Part shown: in pieces, positions 55,257-64,000 of the stretch
Layout of the letters: every line of letters starts with the position of its first letter
Numbering within the stretch: position 1 is the first letter of the stretch
Source of the DNA: Theocolax elegans
Taxonomy: Eukaryota > Arthropoda > Insecta > Hymenoptera > Cerocephalidae
Assembly (NCBI GenBank): GCA_026168455.1
Contig: CM047426.1
Location: 36,042,919-36,106,918, forward strand
DNA: 64,000 nucleotides
Direction: 5' to 3'
Notes under the pieces: generated by a model
Told to the model about the DNA's origin: nothing
Databases searched by the model: none
Seen by the model: only the letters and a program-made list of their open reading frames with translations
Translations under genes and position numbers: made by a program

Positions 55257-58200
55257 TATTGTGAGAGTAATATATATATATATGCGTGTGTGTATGTGTG
55301 CGTGTACGTGTACACACACCTATATACTCACGCGCCACGTGTATGCGCGTGTATATCTATATATGTAGGTAGGTACGTGTGTGCGTGTGCACGTATATAC
55401 GGTCGAGTAGTTGACGCGCAAGTGACGAATGCGAACGCATCGCTCACCGGACCCACTTGGTAGTAAGTACTTTACACCCTCTCGAATATTATAGGTACAT
55501 TCATCTTCTTCCGCGAAAAGTCAAATGTATACGTACAGATTTATTGGTAGGGAGGCCATCGCAGGTATACGCACTCCAGGTACACGCACGTGTACATCTG
55601 TGTACATCGTTCCGTTTCCTAGCTGTCGTTGTTCCTTGGTAATAAACTCTTTTCCCGAAAAGTTGACCGACACGTTCGTTAGACTTGGCTAACAATATCG
55701 TATTGTATTGTATTGTTATACAGATATTCTCGAACTTTAGGAATTTCCTTTATGTCCCTATATGTAATCGATGTGCATGTTAAATGTCTACGTATAGATA
55801 TTGGCATTTTGTTTGAACAGATGGTGTGCGTCGGTCCTCTTACCGGTATATCGATCTCGTTATACCTACCATTCATTATACTCTAAATTTCGAGACAACC
55901 ATTTTTCTTCTCGGTATATACACTTTCATATTTCGGTTACACTTTCAACCGACACCTCACCTTTTCGGGATTTACATAATAATAAATTATATCCCTGTCA
56001 CATATATATATATATAATCATTGGTCTACAACTCAGTTTGACACTATTCAGACATTTGACGCTTAATTTACTAAATAGAATCGACTTGCGAATAATCGGT
56101 TCATTTCGATCCTACACATGTACGTACATTACCGATTATTCGACTTTTCCACGAATTTCGGCAGACAGTATTTTTTATTTTGTTTCTCCGATTCGCAAAA
56201 TATATCATATATCATATACATTTATCTTAAAAACATTCGTTCGAATTTATGCAAAAGTAGTTTAACCCGATTTTTTCAATTCTACATAGGATAATCGAAT
56301 GGTGGGGGACACACCTCGGCCGATCACGACGAAAGGTTATAGGTGTCTTTTTCCACGCTTCACAACGTCAGCGGGAAGTGGGGAACATTCGCGTGGTTTC
56401 GATAGTTGGGCCTACGCAATGTGACTTAACTCACTTAACACCCAAACGGAATGTTCCAAGGCACCGACCGTCTCGGGGAAGGTTTTCCCTTTCTCACAGG
56501 CGTAACGCCGGTCGCTGAGGTTATTCAGGAAGGGGTAAACCAGCCACACAGAGATGGTGGGTGAACGCCGTAAACACCCGACAAGGGTATACACTATACG
56601 GTAAGGAACTCCCAAAAAGAGGCATAAACTACAGTCAATATATAGGTATATTCTTCAAGAATTACAAAAAGAAATAAATGTCTAATCGCAGTTCGCACAC
56701 AACGACAAGGTCGTGTAAGTAAATTTCTAAAAGTTAATTTGAAATTATATCGTATAATGATTTTATAGATCCATCCTATTAGGTTTATTGGTCAAATTAG
56801 ATTAAGCTTAAAGGTATAAAAGGTGACAATAAATCTTGCGATATTGATCGCAGTATGATACTCGCTGCGTGACATCGGGCTGAATAACCATAGCATTACT
56901 AGGCTTTACATCCTTGTGAACCTGACGCATCCGATTTTCCATTAGCTTCACCATTCATCTTTCCACAAAATGCATTTATAAATCATTTATATACGTATAC
57001 TACCCAGATCAGGTCAGTGACCTTTTGATAAAGAGACCGGGGATCAACGAAATATCGTTTAACTAATAATTCGTATACCTATTAACCTGATAACAAGTTT
57101 CGGGTTATTGGGTTGAAATTTAACGCCAGTTCATACAATTGGGTACATAGATTTGATAGAAAAAGTGTATTAAGTACATAATCTAGCGCGATTGTATCGA
57201 TAGAAAAATATTACGAGTCTGAACAAAGGAAATTAGAGTAAAATATTAATCAATGGTCGTGTTCTCGGTCTCTTCTCTTGTCTGATAGTTTTTGAACATT
57301 TTACACAAGAAGTAAAGAAATTGCAACAAAGCAATTGAGAGGTCAAGTGAGATAAATATTCATCAATAGTATTCGTCCAACACTTTATACAAATATTTTT
57401 AATTGTTATATTTTTCTAATATTTATTCTCCAGATTTACGTATTAGTTACCAATATATCTTTATGTTTTATAAAATTTGTTACAATTATTCGACTGAAAG
57501 TTGCGGGATTGAATACTTGCTGATTTGTGATTTGAAAGTATTATTTGATAAAATGTGTATTATAATTCAAGTAAAACCCAATTTTGTTGATTCAGAAAAT
57601 ACAGATGAAACAGATAATCCATATAAAAACTTATCCGTTGAAAAATTGTTGTTATGTCTGATTAATCGAAAATATGCATTCATCCTAAAATGAAGTGACG
57701 TTTAATCGACAAAACTCATGCACACAACCAGACAATGAAGATAAACATGTAGTATATTATCAGTTATTAACATTTATTTTAAACATGAACAAAATTAAAA
57801 AAAAACATCGTCTTACATCAATAATTTAAGTTTCTGCTCAATTACTGAGCTATAAGAAACTTTCGCTCAATCAAAGACACTTATATTTCGCAAAACACGA
57901 TTTTTAGAGGTATACAAAAGACAATATCAATAGATATCGACGATGGTAAGATCCTTATGCCTTAAATGGAAGCATAAGCCGCTTATCATTATGGTTTGTT
58001 TTTTTTATTTCTTTTGGCTAGTAGCTGATCTATTCTTCGTTTCATTCACATTTCGATGGTATATTACACCTTAATGACTGGTGACTTATGAGGTATTTTA
58101 AAACAATATCAAAGATCTCATGATAATGATAAACGACTTAAAAATAAATTTTCACACGATTATTTTTCGATTTGTTATAACAAGTATACTTAGGATGTTG

Positions 58201-61200
58201 CTACAATACGTGTGTATAAATCCCTATCTACCGGACAAGATGACTTTGTTTTTTATATATATACAATTATTAAATTCCATCGAATAAATATCTAGTGGAA
58301 ATAAATATAGGGTTGTTTATCTTAAAAATTTCTTGATTAGCGTTATTAATCCTGTTTAACATATTGTTTGCAAGGAAAAACTATTTTATTTAAAAAATTA
58401 TTAAAAATAAAAAATTATTTAATCAATGTGATACATTATACTTTACATATCTATATGCCCTTTCGATGATAATGTAACATAATATTGAAATTCAACTTGT
58501 TTTTATTACATGTTAACTTCCAACTGCCTTTTCATAAATTCGTTTAGCAAATAAATACCTATTTTCAACTGCCGAGTCATTCACGAAGCGTGCAAAGCAC
58601 TTAGTTATGCAGATATGGAATTTTATCTCTTGCTACACAATATATAAATGGAACATATTAGGGCAAATATGGTCGACTCCGTAACACAATAGTAAAAGTA
58701 AAATAAGTGACTAATGGTCATTTTATATAGTTTCGGAATGGCTATAAGGAAGTACGTACCTTTTATTGCACCCGTATCCCCTTTTATAGTTTCTAAAGAG
58801 ACTGTAAAATTTTATCTCTGTTTAATCATAATTTAATCACTATAGTTTCAATATCAGTTGTAAAATATAACCCAAATTTAGTAGAAATTAAATATTTAGA
58901 TTACATTTACTAAGAATATTTCTTTTAACTCAGTTATAGAGTTATCTTAATTTGATTCGATGACAAAATAATTTACTCTTAAAAGATTGCGATCGTTAAT
59001 TTTTTCAGCTTTTTTATTAATTTAAGTAACTTATTTATTTTTTTTATAACACAACCCTAAAATTAATTCGAGTTAATCAAGATTTGTAAATGTCACAAGT
59101 ACACTAAATATCATTGGAAATAAATCTATCTATAAAAATATATATTTATTTTTCATACTAACATTAGTTTCTTAGCCAATTTATTGATGCCTGAAAATTT
59201 CAATGGATCATACATATGCAATAACAAAAGCTCTTTTGACTTTGACTAAATTCGATTCAATTAAACAAAAATAATTAAATTTATGTAGAACGTACAAGGA
59301 CCATACAAGGATGAAGAATTAAATCATAAAATATTAAATTTGGTTAAACATAAATTTTCCCTCGGAGCACTATAATTAGACATGCTATATCGATGACAAA
59401 ATAAATGTTTTTTACAGTTAACACGTGGGAGAAAAATAAATGTCTCAACGGTGTAAAAAAAATATTTCCTATATCATCTTGTTCCGGTATGAGGGTTACA
59501 AAATAAGTAAAAGAAACGCGATAGCAACGTAAATAAATCACGCTTATACAACAATGTTACTATCAAAGAAGTCAATAATTATCCGTTTCATTATTTATAT
59601 ATTTCTCGTGCGGCAGTATCTCAACGGCACTTGACGAGGAGAAAAAATTCATCAAAAGCACAACCGTTCAACTTTGCAATATAGTAGGCACGAAAGATTC
59701 AGTGGAACAAAATACACATAATAATAAAGATAGTAATAATAATGATAATAATAATAATGATAATATTAATAATAGTAATAATAATAAAAAATGCCTTGCT
59801 CGCAAAGTGTCGCGCGATTCGCACGGTTATTTTCTTTGTATAATATATAATACAATCTGTAATCTAAACGTTATAATCAAGTGCTAGTATACATTAGTAT
59901 AATGCAGTCCCAATTATTTCACTCGCGCGCTAACAGTCGTGTATAGATATATATGCAGGTATATATATATGTATATCGAAACTTCATTTTATTTATATAT
60001 AGAAAAAAAAATTACGGATTTGGCGACGTTTTCAGTGAGATTTTATGAAATTTTTATGAAGATTTGAGTATACCTATTGTTAAAAGTAATTAAAGTATGT
60101 TTAAAAATTTTTTTATGTACATGTGTCAAGGAAAATTTATTAAAATAATAAATTGGTACTGTTTTACGTATAAAACAATATCTCCATGAAAAGTTTCATA
60201 AAATTTTTAATACAAAATAACTGTTTAAACATTTCTATAAATGAACGCGCGAGCATATTATCTTCTATGCATTTTTCGTTTTTTTTTGCATTTATTATTA
60301 ACGAGATGCTATACGGTACCAAGGCGAATATATAAAGGCAAAATGAAAATCGTGGCACTGTTCTCGACGCGTCGGTCTCCGTAGCATCTTTCATATTATT
60401 ATTTTTCGTTTAATAATTAATTGGGTTATTACGATATACAATATTTCTTCTTTTTTCATACGAAATGGTTAAATTTTTTCTCCGATTAGTCGGTTATTTA
60501 TTGCGACTTGAACACTTGGGCAGTTTACGTGATTCGTCACCTCAGTCGATATATATGTGTGTGTATATATATATATATGTTCGGTGTTTGAAAGTCATCA
60601 ATATAGTTTTCTTTTATTTATGTCCCTACAAAATTTGCAAATTTGAGCGCGAAAATAAACAACTTCGCCATATAGTTGTAGGAACTTATACATCTCTTGT
60701 TATTTTGTCGCTTAAAGACTTTCTACACGATATTTTAAGTTAACTTTCTTGAAATAATTATGGTAGATTTGTAACTATGAATTTTCCTAGTAGCGTAAGT
60801 AATGCAATTTTTAAGGGAAAAAACTGCAGGTTATATTACATATTTCATTGAACAAATGGTGTATTGTACAAGCTTTGAGCGACGGTACAGCTAGGCCTCT
60901 TCTATTTTCCTTTCATATAGGATCTCTTCAAAATTTTTTTTATTTTCATGTTTACATATAGTAAGTCCATTAGTGATTGTTTATATAATGTTATTGACAA
61001 TAATTTTTTATGAAAAAATCTGCCAATTTCTTCTATACAAATATTATTAAAATTATTATTATATTGCGCGAACAATTGTTTTGACGATTTCTCACCCACA
61101 GTAAGAAAAAGCAAGAAAATTAATTGTAACTTGTCTAAAACCATAATTTTTAGAAGTATAAAGAAAATGACATTTACGATGAGGACATTACAAAAAGAAA

Positions 61201-62026
61201 AATTGTGTCAATTTTGTTTTTTCTATATACTTCGACTCAGGAGATCAATAAATCTAGCATCTAATAAAGATGAAAATCATATTTTTTCTTTTTTGATGCC
61301 AGAAAGATAGCAAACCAAGCAAATTTTGAAATATAGTTATTGCACTAACACTTGGACTAAAAGAAAGGCAAAAATTTACAAATCAATTCTAACTGTAAAA
61401 AAATATACATACATATACATTTTTACAAAAACAGTCATTGTTAATTTTAAAAAGCATGTAAAATTTCGAAGAGATCTTTATACATCGCGTTGTAAGGTTT
61501 GAGTCATGCCTAACTTTTTTTATTATTTTTATATACGATTAGTAAATAAGATAGCGGCAACAGTATAAAATTTTATTTTGTCATTTAGAGGCTCAAATTT
61601 ATTTTTATTTATGTTATATTTCACAATTCACGACTGACTGATGCAGCTATCCTAGATTACGATTTAAGTAGTCGTATATGTTATGTGTGTATATTTAGAA
61701 AAATTGTCATACAAGTTTTGTTTATATCCTTGATTGTAAGATCGTGAATAAAGAATTAAATAAAAAGTTGTTGAATTTCTTCGCTAAAATCTTAGTATCA
61801 CTGGTACAGTATCACTTTAGTATTGACGTTTCCATATAAAAAAACAGAACGAAAAAATAAAATTATTGGAAAGGAAATAATAAATCTCTCATGACACTTT
61901 TTCTAAAATAAAATATCGTTAAACGATATATAAATATATCATAAAGTTAGGCTTGTCAAAAGAAAGCTGTGTCTCGGAAAACACCATTGCTCGTCAGGCA
62001 TAATATAATCTCTTACCTAATATGTT
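55257..62026. other. Intergenic DNA between S6K-B and S6K-C
   Basis: Contains the S6K-B upstream region (TA/TG microsatellites at about 55269-55320 and 55345-55400), a GC-richer block at about 56280-56610, and then AT-rich DNA with an AAT repeat at 59716-59788. The part nearest 62.2 kb is probably S6K-C 3'UTR. No gene was recognised; the ORFs are short and unlike known proteins. Confidence 0.4.
59716..59788. repeat. (AAT)n trinucleotide repeat
   Basis: Imperfect AAT/GAT triplets for about 70 bases. Confidence 0.9.
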
Positions 62027-62032
62027 TTTATT
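62027..62032 (-). terminator. Candidate poly(A) signal of S6K-C
   Basis: AATAAA on the minus strand about 215 bases past the stop; several others lie further on. Confidence 0.35.
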
Positions 62033-62245
62033 ATTCGTTCATTTACGAATAAAAAAAGAAATTAACTATGCATAGCTATTGGGCAACTGTTAGAAATTGT
62101 TTAAATACTTTATCGATCCTCTGGGTAAATTGTGTTATTTATAAAATTCCCTCCCTGAGACTAGAGCATCGATTTAGATTTATTTACGAAGTCCAATAAC
62201 TAGGCGAGCGATCTTAAATAATAAGCACTAAGACCAAACACGTGT

Positions 62246-64000
<1,755 letters not shown>

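Noticed and set aside
57403..57693. 96-codon plus-strand ORF between S6K-B and S6K-C
   Set aside because: AT-rich with Ile/Tyr/Asn-heavy composition, no recognised domain or splice context.

Overview
This is a eukaryotic, intron-rich, AT-rich genomic window. It is probably from an insect, and an ant, bee or wasp fits best. Evidence for that: canonical GT-AG introns split every gene, and insect-style orthologues are present (a short LSM11, a Met/His-rich Ctr1, ANAPC15, Rab9, S6 kinase). The intergenic DNA is AT-rich, broken by CpG-rich islands with long GA/CT, CGT and GT simple repeats. There are no operons, no CRISPR array, and no tRNA or rRNA that I could recognise. The exact lineage is inference.

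Layout from left to right. (1) 551-8355, plus strand: the last three exons of LSM11, a U7 snRNP protein, with large introns; the first visible intron carries an 815-bp long-inverted-repeat MITE. (2) 8356-29289: about 21 kb with no gene I can support. It is AT-rich DNA with six CpG-rich islands (about 9.4-9.9, 17.3-18.0, 19.4-20.5, 23.0-24.0, 25.1-25.7 and 27.1-27.6 kb), nearly all edged by pure CT/GA tracts. (3) 29290-30112, minus strand: ANAPC15, a small acidic anaphase-promoting-complex subunit. It is divergent from (4) the Ctr1 copper importer (coding exons 38710-42230, plus strand), whose promoter may lie near 30.73 kb, implying an 8-kb 5'UTR intron. (5) 45662-46464, minus strand: a Rab9-like GTPase. 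(6) 48030-64000, minus strand: a tandem array of three ribosomal-protein-S6-kinase-like AGC kinases (here S6K-A, S6K-B and S6K-C; C runs off the right edge).

The kinase array is the most notable part. Exon boundaries and phases match through the catalytic domain in all three copies, so they are tandem duplicates. Their mTORC1-dependent control elements differ. C keeps the hydrophobic-motif Thr and Ser-Pro sites in the tail. A keeps a degenerate TOS-like N-terminus and has Ser at the hydrophobic-motif site. B starts at the kinase domain with no TOS motif and has an Asp where the mTORC1-phosphorylated Thr should be. S6K-B also has a reading-frame conflict after that motif.

The other genes are unrelated housekeeping functions: histone mRNA 3'-end processing, cell-cycle ubiquitination, copper uptake and late-endosome traffic. 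I built gene models by joining exons at GT/AG sites with matching phase; none is confirmed by transcripts.
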